Shown here piece by piece: positions 1 through 8,534 of a DNA stretch of 64,000 bases. The first letter of the stretch is position 1; each line of letters starts with the position of its first letter. This DNA comes from Actinokineospora spheciospongiae. Lineage in GTDB: Bacteria > Actinomycetota > Actinomycetes > Mycobacteriales > Pseudonocardiaceae. The translations under genes and the position numbers were made by a program. Location of the stretch: assembly GCF_000564855.1 (NCBI RefSeq), contig NZ_AYXG01000139.1, positions 78,966 to 142,965 of the forward strand, in the 5' to 3' direction. The notes beneath the pieces are model-generated. The model saw nothing but the letters and a program-made list of their open reading frames with translations, ran no database searches and was not told the origin of the DNA.

Positions 1-352
1 TCGCCCGGCGCACCTGCCCGTCTGCCACGTCGGGAGCAGCCCTCGCCGTGGGGGAAGCGGTCGCTGAGGACGTTCTCGCCCCCGCCGTGGTGCTTCCCGG
101 CACCGCTGAGCCACGCGGTCCCCCATCGTCGTCCGTGCCCGCTCGGTACCCGGGGAACTGGTCGCCGCGTGGTCGACGGTGTGTCCGGCGCCGCTGCGCA
201 CCAGCACAACCGGTTGAGTCGGCTCGGGTACGAGGACCTGGCCGAACCCGCACTCACGCCGTGCACGGGCCTGGGGGCACACCCCGCCCGTTGTCCTGAC
301 GGGCCGGGGGCGGTGCGGGATGATCGCACCGGCCCCGGCCTCGTCCGCTGCC
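1..352. other. no gene recognised at the left edge
   Basis: Only short open frames of biased composition occur here, and none resembles a known family. The stretch lies downstream of the lasso protease gene and may hold its 3' flank or the end of a gene outside the window. Confidence 0.4.
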
Positions 353-736
353 TCAGGCAGCGGCAGGCGACCGCAGTCGGACAGCCTGGCTGATGATGTA
401 CTCGGCGACCTTGGGCGGTTCGCCGACCGGCGCGCCGTCCACCTCCACCCAGGCGTGCGCGGTGAACGGGTCCAGTGCGAAACCGGTGCACCAGTCCGGT
501 GCGCGCCCGTGCAGGCGACAGTACACGACCACGGCCACCGAGCGCGGCAGGCAGCCCTGGCCGGTGCACCGCGCGCTCGTCGCGCAGACGGTGTCCCGCG
601 CCCGCTGGGTGAGTTCCGCGGACGCCGGGCGCGCACCGCGGTGCAGGAACGCCACCGCCCGCGCCAGCCGCCGGGGCGGGAGCGTGATCAGCACCCGGGC
701 GACGCCCACGGCGAGCCGGGCCCGGATGCCGGTCAT
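353..736 (-). CDS. lasso peptide leader peptidase (B2, transglutaminase-like)
   Basis: This 127-residue protein belongs to the transglutaminase-like proteases that cut the leader from lasso precursors (B2, McjB C-terminal half). A Cys in GCLPRS (about residue 62), a His in AHAWVE (about 94) and Asp100 form the expected Cys-His-Asp triad. The ATG shares an ATGA with the stop of the upstream B1 gene, so translation is probably coupled. Family knowledge: B2 acts with the separate B1 protein, which presents the leader. Length and motifs are normal for a split-B system. It is the last gene of the precursor-C-B1-B2 operon. Confidence 0.93.
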   Translation of the reverse strand: MTGIRARLAVGVARVLITLPPRRLARAVAFLHRGARPASAELTQRARDTVCATSARCTGQGCLPRSVAVVVYCRLHGRAPDWCTGFALDPFTAHAWVEVDGAPVGEPPKVAEYIISQAVRLRSPAAA

Positions 737-999
737 CCGACGTCCTCCGCGAGCTTCGCGTCCACCAGTGCCGTCACCAGGTTCTCCACGTCGCGGCGGA
801 CCACGGCGGCGTCGGCCGCCACCAGCGCGGTGGTGGCCGTGACGACGGCCTCGACGTCGCGGCCGTCGAGCAGGAGGGTGACCATCTGCTTGGCGGTCCC
901 GTTGAGGCGCCAGTAGGCGGCGTCGCGGCCGGTGCCGAGCAGGATCGCTTGGTCGCCGGACTCGTGGATGGTCACGCCGGGGCGCAGGCGCAGTGTCAT
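733..999 (-). CDS. lasso peptide leader-recognition protein (B1, PqqD-like RRE)
   Basis: An 88-residue PqqD-like RiPP recognition element, the usual size for a stand-alone B1. It would bind the YxxP...G...T region of the precursor leader and deliver it to the B2 protease. The N-terminal beta-strand segment (RLRPGVTIHESGDQAILL), the following YWRLN motif and the helical C-terminal half fit the PqqD fold. The ATG overlaps the cyclase stop (ATGA), and its own stop overlaps the B2 start, so the three enzyme genes are translationally coupled. A longer start at 1038 is possible but lies inside the cyclase gene and is not needed for the fold. Confidence 0.92.
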   Translation of the reverse strand: MTLRLRPGVTIHESGDQAILLGTGRDAAYWRLNGTAKQMVTLLLDGRDVEAVVTATTALVAADAAVVRRDVENLVTALVDAKLAEDVG

Positions 1000-2810
1000 C
1001 CGGTGCTCCTCGTCTCGTTGTCGATGGCCCGCAGCCACCGCTCGGCGCCGACGACCCTCTCCAGCTCCAGCAGACCCACGTCCGCCAGCGCGGGGGAGTC
1101 CAGGTGCGGCAGCAGGCGGTGCGGGTCGACCAGCCCGAGGTCTGCGAGGCGGGCCGTGGCGAAGCCCGCCACCAGGTCGTGCCTGCGCCTGCGGTGCTCG
1201 GCGTAGATGTCGGCGGTGAAATCACCGCGGTCCCGCTTGGCGAACAACGCGCGCGGCATGAACGGGGCCACCGCCTCGGCCAGCAGCCGCTTGTCCTCCC
1301 GGGCGTCCAAGCGCGCCGACACCGGCGCCCGCAGCGCCGCTTCGACCACCCGGCGGTCGGTGAACGGGGCCTGCCAGGTGATGCCGGTGCCCGCGAACAC
1401 CACGCCGAACTGCCGCAGGATCTGCCCCTGGTAGCTGATCGACTCGACCACCTGGTGCGCGGTCGGGTCCGCGCCGAGCGGCTCGGGGTCCCCGGCCGCC
1501 GCCTCCTCGAGCGCGCCCACCACCAGCGCGCGCCCCTCGGCGGTCAGCCAGCCGGGCAGCACCGGCGGCGGGAACCACGAGTAGGAGTCCGCCCGCCGCG
1601 CGGCTCGGCCCGCGGCCACCGCGGCCACCACCGACCGCAGGTGCGCGGCGTAGGAACGCCGGTCGGCGACCCCGGAGGCGAACGGGCGCAACGGGAACTT
1701 GCCGGACAGCTGGTGCCTGCGCAGGACCCCGAGCGCGCCCAGTCCGCGCTCAGCCCACACCGATCGGTACACACCGGGCACGACGTCGAAGAGTTCGTCA
1801 CCGCCGAGACCGGTGAAGTGCACCCGCGACCCCGTCGCGGCCACCGCCGGGGCCAGCACGTCCAGGTAACCGCGGGAAGCCGACCACACCACCGGGCCCT
1901 CGGCCAGCTCCACCGGGTCGGCGCGGGCGTCCAGCGTGAACGCCGTGCTGGTCTCCGACAGCGGTGGGAACTCGACCAGTTCGACCCCCAGATCGGCGGC
2001 GGCTGCCCTGGCCCGCCCGGTCTCGTCGTTCCACGGGCTCGTCGAGGAGGTGCGGAAGGCGCGGAACCGCCTGCCGAGGTCGTCGAGCGCATAGCAGATG
2101 CTCGTCGAGTCCAGGCCTCCCGACAGGTCCGCGGTCACCAGGCCCGCCGACCGCGACTGCGCGCGCAGGACGTCCCGCAGCGCGTCGCGCACACCGGCCG
2201 CGGCTTCCGCGACCGGGAGCGCGGGCCCACCGGTGGGTGACCACCAGCGGTGCGTGCTCGGGACCCCGCCGGGTGGCAGCCGCAGCCACCGCCCGATCCC
2301 CACCGCGGTGATCCCCGACCACATTGTGCGGTGCGCGAACGGCTGGATCGGCATCGCCTTCGCCAGCGACAGCGCCACCGAGGTCAGGTCGGGCGCGGCA
2401 CCGGTCATGGCGCGCAGCACGGCGGGTGAGTCCGACACGAGTGGCAGGTTGTTGTCCAGCGCCCAGAAGAATCGACAGGAACCTGACAGGTTTCCCTGGA
2501 AACGGGTGCCGCCCGGCCCTTGGCCGATAAAATGGGCGTGGGCAGAAATATGTCCGGCGACGGAATTCCACGAGTGGTGATCAATGGGATTCCCGGTCAA
2601 CCGGTCGATGTCGAGCGCGGTCGCCGGGGGGGTGGTGGAAACAATTCGGGCACCGGGCGGGGACGCGATCTCGTGCCACTGCGCGTCCGGTGTCGAGATG
2701 ATCCACGGGCGCCCGGACGGGTACCGCAGGACCTGGTCGCCGACGATGTCGCCTGCCCGCTCCCCGGCGGCGGCGGAGAGTGGGTCGTCCGGGAGCACGA
2801 CGAAGGGCAC
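996..2810 (-). CDS. lasso peptide macrolactam synthetase (C, asparagine synthetase-like)
   Basis: This 604-residue protein is the ATP-dependent cyclase that adenylates the acidic side chain of the core and joins it to the N-terminal amine. The N-terminal part is glutaminase-like without an obvious catalytic Cys at the start. The synthetase half carries the PP-loop SGGLDSTS near residue 230 and a later LGGDELFD motif, as in class B asparagine synthetases. The GTG start at 2810 is supported by GGAGG five bases upstream. It lies about 105 bases after the precursor gene, with a strong hairpin between them. It overlaps B1 by four bases. Confidence 0.93.
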   Translation of the reverse strand: MPFVVLPDDPLSAAAGERAGDIVGDQVLRYPSGRPWIISTPDAQWHEIASPPGARIVSTTPPATALDIDRLTGNPIDHHSWNSVAGHISAHAHFIGQGPGGTRFQGNLSGSCRFFWALDNNLPLVSDSPAVLRAMTGAAPDLTSVALSLAKAMPIQPFAHRTMWSGITAVGIGRWLRLPPGGVPSTHRWWSPTGGPALPVAEAAAGVRDALRDVLRAQSRSAGLVTADLSGGLDSTSICYALDDLGRRFRAFRTSSTSPWNDETGRARAAAADLGVELVEFPPLSETSTAFTLDARADPVELAEGPVVWSASRGYLDVLAPAVAATGSRVHFTGLGGDELFDVVPGVYRSVWAERGLGALGVLRRHQLSGKFPLRPFASGVADRRSYAAHLRSVVAAVAAGRAARRADSYSWFPPPVLPGWLTAEGRALVVGALEEAAAGDPEPLGADPTAHQVVESISYQGQILRQFGVVFAGTGITWQAPFTDRRVVEAALRAPVSARLDAREDKRLLAEAVAPFMPRALFAKRDRGDFTADIYAEHRRRRHDLVAGFATARLADLGLVDPHRLLPHLDSPALADVGLLELERVVGAERWLRAIDNETRSTG

Positions 2811-2873
2811 GACTGCCTCCGCGATCTTGGTTGCCTGGTCAGACCCGCTTTTGCCGCGGTGTGCGGCGGTGGT

Positions 2874-2909
2874 GCCGGTGGGGCGGGTTCCGGACCCCGC
2901 CCCACCGGC
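2874..2909 (-). terminator. intercistronic hairpin between lasso precursor and cyclase
   Basis: A perfect 14-bp inverted repeat (GCCGGTGGGGCGGG and its complement) with an 8-base loop starts seven bases after the precursor stop. No U-run follows. It could be a partial terminator or an mRNA-stabilising element that raises precursor over enzyme expression, which is common in RiPP operons. The sequence is certain; the function is inferred. Confidence 0.65.
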
Positions 2910-2915
2910 GGGTGC

Positions 2916-3035
2916 TCAGCCGATGAAGGTGTAGCCACCGAAGATGTCGCGGTTGTCCCAGAACGGGTAGCCGTTGGTGACCTCGCGGAAGCCGCCGATC
3001 TTCTCGAAGACCGGTGCGATGTAGACGGACAGCAC
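2916..3035 (-). CDS. lasso peptide precursor, propeptin-like (39 aa)
   Basis: A short gene with a GTG start and GGAGGT five bases upstream. It encodes a 21-residue leader and an 18-residue core. The leader has the lasso recognition pattern YxxPxFxxxGxFxxxT (Tyr5, Pro8, Gly14, Thr20), with Thr at position -2 as the family requires. The predicted core is GYPFWDNRDIFGGYTFIG: Gly1 and Asp9 would form a 9-residue macrolactam and IFGGYTFIG the threaded tail. From memory, propeptin is GYPWWDYRDLFGGHTFISP, so ring and tail pattern are nearly the same. It is first in the minus-strand operon A-C-B1-B2, with the exporter divergent. No Cys is present, so it would be a class II lasso peptide. Confidence 0.9.
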   Translation of the reverse strand: MLSVYIAPVFEKIGGFREVTNGYPFWDNRDIFGGYTFIG

Positions 3036-3152
3036 GATGTACCTCCCAGTGTGTTCCAGCGTGTTGGTGGAAAGGAAGACAAAAAGGTCATCCTGAGCGG
3101 CGAAAATCACGCTCTCCCCCGCTCGGCAGCCCCATGCCGTCTCCCCGAAATC

Positions 3153-3182
3153 AACGTAGCACGCACTCGACGGAATCGGCAA
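3153..3182 (-). promoter_or_regulatory. predicted promoter of the lasso operon
   Basis: On the minus strand TTGCCG (3182-3177), an 18-base spacer and TACGTT (3158-3153) form a reasonable SigA-type promoter. The start site would be near 3146, giving a leader of about 110 bases before the precursor GTG. The 220-base intergenic region is less GC-rich than its surroundings and must also carry the exporter promoter; a possible -10 TATGGT lies at 3191-3196 on the plus strand. Confidence 0.45.
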
Positions 3183-3255
3183 GAAATCTGTATGGTGACC
3201 ACCGCGGCCGCAGATTGTCCGGCCGGGCGACCAATGAAAACGGGGGTTTGGTGCC

Positions 3256-5016
3256 ATGGGTGCGATCACACGTCCACGCCCGGCGAAGGTGTTGTGGGGG
3301 TTGGTGCGGCAGCAGCGCGGGACACTGCTCCCCGCGGCCGGGCTCAGCGTGCTCGGCGCGGTCGCGGCCCTCGCGCAACCGGTGGTGGTGAACGCCATCA
3401 TCACCGCGGTCCAGCACGGCGACCCCGGTGCCGCGCTCGCGGTGGGCGCCTGCGCGCTGTTCCTCGCGGTCGGGGTGATCATGTCGGTGCAGCAGTACCT
3501 GTTGCAGCGAATGGGAGAGGGGGTCGTGCTCTCCGCCCGGCGATCGCTGGTGTCGGCGCTGCTGCGGCTGCCGATCGCCGAGTTCGACCGGAGGCGCTCC
3601 GGCGACCTGGTTTCCCGGGTCAGCAGCGACACCACAGTCCTGCGCCTCGCGCTGGCCCGCGGGGTGCTGGCGGGAGTCGGCGGTACGGTCACGGTGATCG
3701 GCGCGCTGGGAGCGCTGGTCTACATCGACGCGCTGCTGTTCGGTCTCACCGTGCTGGTCGCGCTGGTGTTCGCGGCGATCACCGCGGTTCTGGCCAAGGG
3801 CGTGCGGCGCGCCAGCCAGGAGGTCCAGGCCCAGGTGGGGGTGCTCACCGCCGCGGTCGACCGGGCCGTGCGGGGAATCCGGACCATCCGGGCGGGGAAC
3901 TCGACCGACCGCCAGGAGGAACTGCTCCAGCGGCACGCGACCGCGTCCTGGCACGCGGGGCTCCGGCTGGCGCGGGCGTCCTCGGTCATCGAGCCGATGT
4001 CGGTGCTGACCACGCAGGCCATGCTGATCATCGTGCTCGGGGTCGGCGGCTACCGGGTGGCCGCCGGGCAACTGGCGATGCCCGACCTGGTGTCGTTCCT
4101 GATGTTCGTCTTCCTGCTCGTCGCACCGCTGGGCCAGATCTTCGCCGCCGTCGGCACCCTGGGCTCGTCGCTGGGTGCCCTCGACCGCATCCAGGAGATC
4201 CGCGACCTGCCGTCCGAGGACGAGGTGCGGCGGCGGGCGGCGGTCGTCCCCACCGCGCCCGCCGACGGCGGTGGCGCGCGGCACGCGCTGTCCTTCCACG
4301 ACGTCCGCTTCGGCTACGACACGGGTGGAGGTGGCGACCCGGCCCTGGACGGCGTGTCCTTCGACATCGAACGGGGGGCGCGCGTCGCGCTCGTGGGTCC
4401 GTCCGGAGCGGGCAAGAGCACCGCGCTCAACCTCGTCGTCGGCTTCTACCCGCCGGAGTCGGGGACCATCACCGTCGGCGGTGTGGACGCGGCCACGTTG
4501 ACCGCCGCGCAGCTGCGCGCGGGTGTGGCCTACGTCGAGCAGGACGCGCCCGCCCTCGCGGGAACCCTGCGGGAGAACCTGACCCTCACCGCGCCCGGGG
4601 CCACCGACGTCGAGTGCTGGGAGGCGCTGTCCGCGGTCAACCTCACCGGCCTGGTCCAGCGCTCCAGCCGGGGTCTGGACAGCGAAGTCGGGGAATCCGG
4701 CGTCGCCCTCTCGGGCGGGGAGCGCCAGCGGCTCGCCATCGCGCGCGCACTGCTGTCCCGACCCGAGGTGCTGCTGCTCGACGAGTCGACGTCCAACTTG
4801 GACGGGCACAACGAGATGCTGGCCAGGCAGGCGGTCCAGCGCGCCTCGGCGGGGTGCACGCTGCTCGTCGTCGCGCACCGGCTGTCCACCGTCGTCGACT
4901 CCGACCTCATCCTGGTCTTCGACGGCGGCCGGATCGTCGCCCGGGGCACCCACGAGGGCCTGCTCACCCGCAGCGGGCTCTACCGCGAGCTCGCCACCCA
5001 CCAGCTCATCGCGTGA
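3256..5016 (+). CDS. ABC exporter, permease-ATPase fusion (lasso D)
   Basis: A 586-residue half-transporter with a six-helix membrane domain (about residues 15-320) followed by an ATPase domain. Walker A GPSGAGKST, Q-loop YVEQ, signature LSGGERQRLAIARALL, Walker B VLLLDEST and H-loop VVAHRLST are all intact. It is divergent from the lasso precursor and shares the intergenic promoter region. By analogy with McjD it probably exports the mature lasso peptide and protects the producer. No peptidase C39 domain is present, as expected where B2 removes the leader. Confidence 0.9.
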   Translation: MGAITRPRPAKVLWGLVRQQRGTLLPAAGLSVLGAVAALAQPVVVNAIITAVQHGDPGAALAVGACALFLAVGVIMSVQQYLLQRMGEGVVLSARRSLVSALLRLPIAEFDRRRSGDLVSRVSSDTTVLRLALARGVLAGVGGTVTVIGALGALVYIDALLFGLTVLVALVFAAITAVLAKGVRRASQEVQAQVGVLTAAVDRAVRGIRTIRAGNSTDRQEELLQRHATASWHAGLRLARASSVIEPMSVLTTQAMLIIVLGVGGYRVAAGQLAMPDLVSFLMFVFLLVAPLGQIFAAVGTLGSSLGALDRIQEIRDLPSEDEVRRRAAVVPTAPADGGGARHALSFHDVRFGYDTGGGGDPALDGVSFDIERGARVALVGPSGAGKSTALNLVVGFYPPESGTITVGGVDAATLTAAQLRAGVAYVEQDAPALAGTLRENLTLTAPGATDVECWEALSAVNLTGLVQRSSRGLDSEVGESGVALSGGERQRLAIARALLSRPEVLLLDESTSNLDGHNEMLARQAVQRASAGCTLLVVAHRLSTVVDSDLILVFDGGRIVARGTHEGLLTRSGLYRELATHQLIA

Positions 5017-5144
5017 ACAGCCGCGTCAGACCCAGGTCTGATGCGCGGGCTCGACGAAGATCAGGCCCGGGGCCGATGTGCCCGCCCCGGCCCACCGGTT
5101 GACTGGACCTCGACAAACCAGTGCTCCGACGGGGTGAACGCCAC

Positions 5145-5858
5145 ATGTTGACGATCGACAGGCTCACGAAGCGGCGGGGGTCGGCGCTGATCCTCTCCGA
5201 CGTCACCTTCCAAGCCCGGCCCGGCCGCGTCACCGGCTTCCTCGGCCCCAACGGCGCCGGGAAGTCCTCGACGCTGCGAATCCTGCTCGGCCTCGACCGC
5301 CCGACCTCCGGCACCGCCCTGGTCGACGGGGTCCCGTTCGAGCGGCTGCCCGACCCGCTGCGCACGGTCGGCGCCGTGCTCGACGGGTCCGGCGCCCACC
5401 GCGCGCGCACCGGGCGGGCGCACCTGAGCTGGGTGGCCGCCGCGGCGGGCATCCCACGGCGGCGGGTGGACGAGGTGCTCGCCGAGGTCGACCTGACCGG
5501 TGCCGCCCGCAAGCGCGTGGGCAGCTACTCGCTGGGCATGGGCAGGCGGCTGGGCCTGGCCGCCGCGCTGCTCGGCGATCCCGCCGCGCTGGTGCTCGAC
5601 GAGCCGGTCAACGGCTTGGACCCCGAGGGCATCCGCTGGATGCGCCGGTTCCTGCGCGAGCGCGCCGAGGCCGGGCACACGGTCCTGCTGTCGAGCCACC
5701 TCATGGGCGAACTGGCCGAGGTGGTCGACGACGTCGTGATCATCAATGGCGGGCGGGTCGTCGAGCAGGGCACCCTGGCCGAGGTCACCGGCGCGCACCG
5801 CACCCTCGAGGACGCGTTCTTCGCGCTCACCACCGGGGCGCGGGGGGACGCGCGGTGA
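5145..5858 (+). CDS. ABC transporter ATP-binding protein
   Basis: A 237-residue ATPase of the ABC-2/drug-export type. Walker A is GPNGAGKSS and Walker B is ALVLDEPVNGLD. The signature is the variant YSLGMGRR instead of LSGGQ, as is common in lantibiotic-immunity and DrrA-like transporters. The ATG at 5145 is preferred over an upstream GTG because the domain begins immediately (MLTIDRLTK). It overlaps the next permease gene by four bases (GTGA), so it forms an operon with two permeases. Proximity to the lasso exporter suggests immunity or a second efflux route, but this is inference. Confidence 0.9.
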   Translation: MLTIDRLTKRRGSALILSDVTFQARPGRVTGFLGPNGAGKSSTLRILLGLDRPTSGTALVDGVPFERLPDPLRTVGAVLDGSGAHRARTGRAHLSWVAAAAGIPRRRVDEVLAEVDLTGAARKRVGSYSLGMGRRLGLAAALLGDPAALVLDEPVNGLDPEGIRWMRRFLRERAEAGHTVLLSSHLMGELAEVVDDVVIINGGRVVEQGTLAEVTGAHRTLEDAFFALTTGARGDAR

Positions 5859-6616
5859 GCGCCTACTCGGGAGAGCTGCGCAAGCTGACCTCGCTGCCGT
5901 CGGTCTGGGCCGCGTTCGCCATCGGCATCGCCGTGCCCGCGGTCGTCGGTGTCCTGTCCGCGGTTTCGACGAGCTCGGCGATCGCGAACGGGTCCAAGCC
6001 CGAGGCCGGACCCGACCTCGGCTACCAGGAACTCGCGTTCGGGGTCGCGGGCGCCATCGTCCTCGGCGTGGTCGCGGCCAGCAGCGAGTACTTCACCGAG
6101 GGGGAGAGCGCGGGCTCCGGACGGCAGATCACCACCAGCCTCACCGCGGTACCGTCCCGGACGCGGTTCCTCCTGGCCAAGGTCGCCGCGCTGACCACCG
6201 CGGTCGTGCTGATGTCGGCCATCGCCACCGGGATCACCCTCTCCTGCGTGCAGGCGGTGGTCGGCGACCACGCGCACGCGCTCGACGGGGCCGCCGCGAC
6301 CCGGGTGCCCGGCGTCGTCCTCTACTGGGTGCTGACCGCGTTGCTCGCCTTCGGCATCACGCTGCTGACCCGCAACGGAGTCGTCCCGCTGGCGGTGCTG
6401 GTCCTCAACACCTCCGTCGTCACGGTCACGTTCCTGCTCTCCAAGGTCACCCCGCTCGCGGTCTACTTCCCCGATCTGGCAGGCATGCGCATGTTCCTCA
6501 CCGAGGTCAGGGTGCCGGTGGAGTTGTCCCCGCTCACCGGCGGTGTGGTGATGGCGGTGTGGGTCGTCCTGCTGCTCGCCTGCGGGTTCACCGCCTTCAC
6601 GAGGAGGGACGCGTGA
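5855..6616 (+). CDS. ABC-2 type permease
   Basis: A 253-residue membrane protein with about six hydrophobic segments and a conserved region (YQELAFGVAGAIVLGVVAASSEY) also found in the next gene. Both belong to the ABC-2 permease family, which pairs with DrrA-like ATPases. It starts with GTG overlapping the ATPase stop and ends overlapping the next start, so the three genes are coupled. Its substrate cannot be read from sequence. Confidence 0.85.
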   Translation: MSAYSGELRKLTSLPSVWAAFAIGIAVPAVVGVLSAVSTSSAIANGSKPEAGPDLGYQELAFGVAGAIVLGVVAASSEYFTEGESAGSGRQITTSLTAVPSRTRFLLAKVAALTTAVVLMSAIATGITLSCVQAVVGDHAHALDGAAATRVPGVVLYWVLTALLAFGITLLTRNGVVPLAVLVLNTSVVTVTFLLSKVTPLAVYFPDLAGMRMFLTEVRVPVELSPLTGGVVMAVWVVLLLACGFTAFTRRDA

Positions 6617-7386
6617 TGACGACGGTCGCACCCACCCGGGCCCGCGGGAGCGAGTTCACCCGGTCCAGCCGCGCCGAGGTGCTCAAGCTGCTCAGCCTGC
6701 CCGCCACCCTGCTCACCGCCGCGGGCTCGCTGCTCGTCTCGGCGGTCCTCGCGGTTGCCTTCGCCACGGCGGGGAGGCAGGGCAGCACGGGCACCGCCTC
6801 GGCGCTCGACATCGGACTGGCCCCGATCGGCTACACCCAGGCCGGGTTCATCATCCTCGGGGTGCTGGCGGCGACGTCGGAGTACACCGGCGGTCAGGTC
6901 CAGACCTCCCTCACCGTCGTGCCCCGCCGCGTGCTCCTGCACCTGTCCAAGGTGGTGGCGCTGGTGCTGATCGCGGTACCCACCGCCCTGGTGGTGGTCC
7001 TCGGTGGCCTGGTGGTGGCCGATCTGGTGCTGGGTGATGCGGCGGTGGTGCCGCCGTTCGGCGACTTCGCGGTCGGTGTGGGTGGCGCCGCCGCCTACCT
7101 GGCGCTGACCGCTGTGCTGTCGTCGTCGGTGGCCACGGTCATCCGCCGCACGATCCCCGCGGTGGCCGGGCTGCTCGTGTACTACTTCATCGCCGGACCG
7201 CTGCTGCGCGACCGGACGGCGTTCGCGGCGTACCTGCCCGACACCGCCGGGTACGGCATGTGGTTCCACAGTGGAGCGGGGCGCTTCGGCTCGCTGAGCG
7301 CTCTGGTCGGAACGGGTTTCGTGGTCGCGTGGGTGGTGCTGGCCGTCGCTGTGGCCGCCGTCTCGTTCCGAGCGCGGGATGCCTGA
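6616..7386 (+). CDS. ABC-2 type permease, second subunit
   Basis: A 256-residue membrane protein, paralogous to the preceding permease, with the parallel motif YTQAGFIILGVLAATSEYTGGQ about 75 residues in. Together the two would form a heterodimeric membrane channel with the ATPase encoded at 5145. The ATG shares one base with the upstream TGA. The gene faces the LuxR-type regulator gene, ending 43 bases from its stop. Confidence 0.85.
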   Translation: MTTVAPTRARGSEFTRSSRAEVLKLLSLPATLLTAAGSLLVSAVLAVAFATAGRQGSTGTASALDIGLAPIGYTQAGFIILGVLAATSEYTGGQVQTSLTVVPRRVLLHLSKVVALVLIAVPTALVVVLGGLVVADLVLGDAAVVPPFGDFAVGVGGAAAYLALTAVLSSSVATVIRRTIPAVAGLLVYYFIAGPLLRDRTAFAAYLPDTAGYGMWFHSGAGRFGSLSALVGTGFVVAWVVLAVAVAAVSFRARDA

Positions 7387-7429
7387 GCGCGAGCACCACC
7401 GCCGGGAGTGCCCGCGCCCCCGCGCCCGG

Positions 7430-8206
7430 TCAGGGCGCGCAGCGCTCGGTCGGGAACAGGCCGAGCGCCGCGGCGCGGGCCCCGGCGGCGAACCGGGAGG
7501 TCACGTCCAGCTCGCGCATGATGTCCGCGACGTGCCTGCGGTAGGTGCGCACCGACATGCTCAGCTCGCGGGCCGCGGCGTCGTCGGTGTGACCGGCGAC
7601 GAGAGCGCACAGCACCCGTGCGCCGAGCGCGCCCAGGCTGCGGTCGCTCAGCCGCGCGTGCTCGCCGAGGTCGGTCGCCTCGGCCCAGGTGCTGGCGAAG
7701 AAGGCGCTCAGCCCCGCCAGCACGGCGGGAGCGCGCACCAGCACCGCCTCCGTGCCGGACGCGAGCACCGCATCCGCCCCGTCCGCGATGAGCAGGTGCG
7801 GGCTCGGTCGCGCCGAGGCCCGCACCCGCACCGCGACTCCATTGTCCATTGTGGACAAAAGGGTGCCCCGGACGGGCTCGGCCAAGTGCTTCACCGTGCA
7901 CAGCAGCTCGACCCGGACCCCGCGCCCGGGCAGCGCGGCCACGAGGTCGACGAGTTCGGCGAACTCCGCACCCGGTGGCGGGGCGGTGCACCGCAACGAT
8001 GTCGTCGTGGTGGAGACCAGCAGGCGTGCGGCGTGCCTGCGGGCGTGCGGCGTGGGCAACCGCTCGGCTCCGTCGCGGTGGTACTGGTGGTTGCGCGCGG
8101 CGAAGGTGATCAGGGCGGCCGCCTTCGCCAGTGCCTCCTCCACCCCGTCCTGGCCCGCGGTGGACCCGGAGGCCCCGCGCTCGATGTCTTCCCCCTGGTG
8201 CAGCAC
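7430..8206 (-). CDS. LuxR-type helix-turn-helix regulator
   Basis: A 258-residue protein with an uncharacterised N-terminal region and a C-terminal LuxR/GerE-like HTH (LSMSVRTYRRHVADIMREL, near residues 215-235). It lacks a receiver domain. The N-terminal half resembles the TrmB/phospholipase-D-like sensor regions of many actinomycete LuxR proteins that sit in natural-product clusters. The GTG start at 8206 has GGGGGA just upstream. It is divergent from the histidine kinase and convergent with the ABC-2 operon. A role in controlling the lasso locus is plausible but unproven. Confidence 0.8.
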   Translation of the reverse strand: MLHQGEDIERGASGSTAGQDGVEEALAKAAALITFAARNHQYHRDGAERLPTPHARRHAARLLVSTTTTSLRCTAPPPGAEFAELVDLVAALPGRGVRVELLCTVKHLAEPVRGTLLSTMDNGVAVRVRASARPSPHLLIADGADAVLASGTEAVLVRAPAVLAGLSAFFASTWAEATDLGEHARLSDRSLGALGARVLCALVAGHTDDAAARELSMSVRTYRRHVADIMRELDVTSRFAAGARAAALGLFPTERCAP

Positions 8207-8534
8207 TCATCCCCCACGTGTGTGTCCTGCGGTGACCTCTCAACTCTCCGGTGCACCACCAGATCCGCTGTTCCGCCGGTTCTTCGCGCAGCTGGACCTG
8301 TGACCGGTGCCCCCGGTCGCGACGACGTCGGCGGTGCTCCCGGTCTCCCTGCCCCCGCAGGACCTGATCCGCTTCCACCAGATACCCTCTGGGACGCGCG
8401 TACAGTCGAAGCTACCACGGACCGCAACGAGCGGAAAGTGTTGTGCCATCACCTGAATGGGGTGATCGGGACTCCCTCGGTGCGCGGCTTGTGGGAATCC
8501 CGCGCATGCGGATTCCCGCCACGAGCGCGGTAGT
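8207..8534. other. intergenic region between LuxR-type regulator and histidine kinase
   Basis: A 328-base stretch without a convincing gene on either strand. It must contain the promoters of the two divergent regulators. No clear inverted repeat was seen. Confidence 0.5.

Noticed and set aside
48..393. short plus-strand frames at the left edge as genes
   Set aside because: They overlap one another, lack ribosome sites and have no family resemblance.
2520..5102. 860-codon plus-strand frame over the lasso genes
   Set aside because: It runs antisense through the cyclase and in a shifted frame through the exporter; its composition is arginine-rich and without domains.
7843..7859. palindrome TTGTCCA-TTG-TGGACAA
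   Set aside because: It lies well inside the LuxR-type gene; no promoter or neighbour explains a site there, so chance is more likely.
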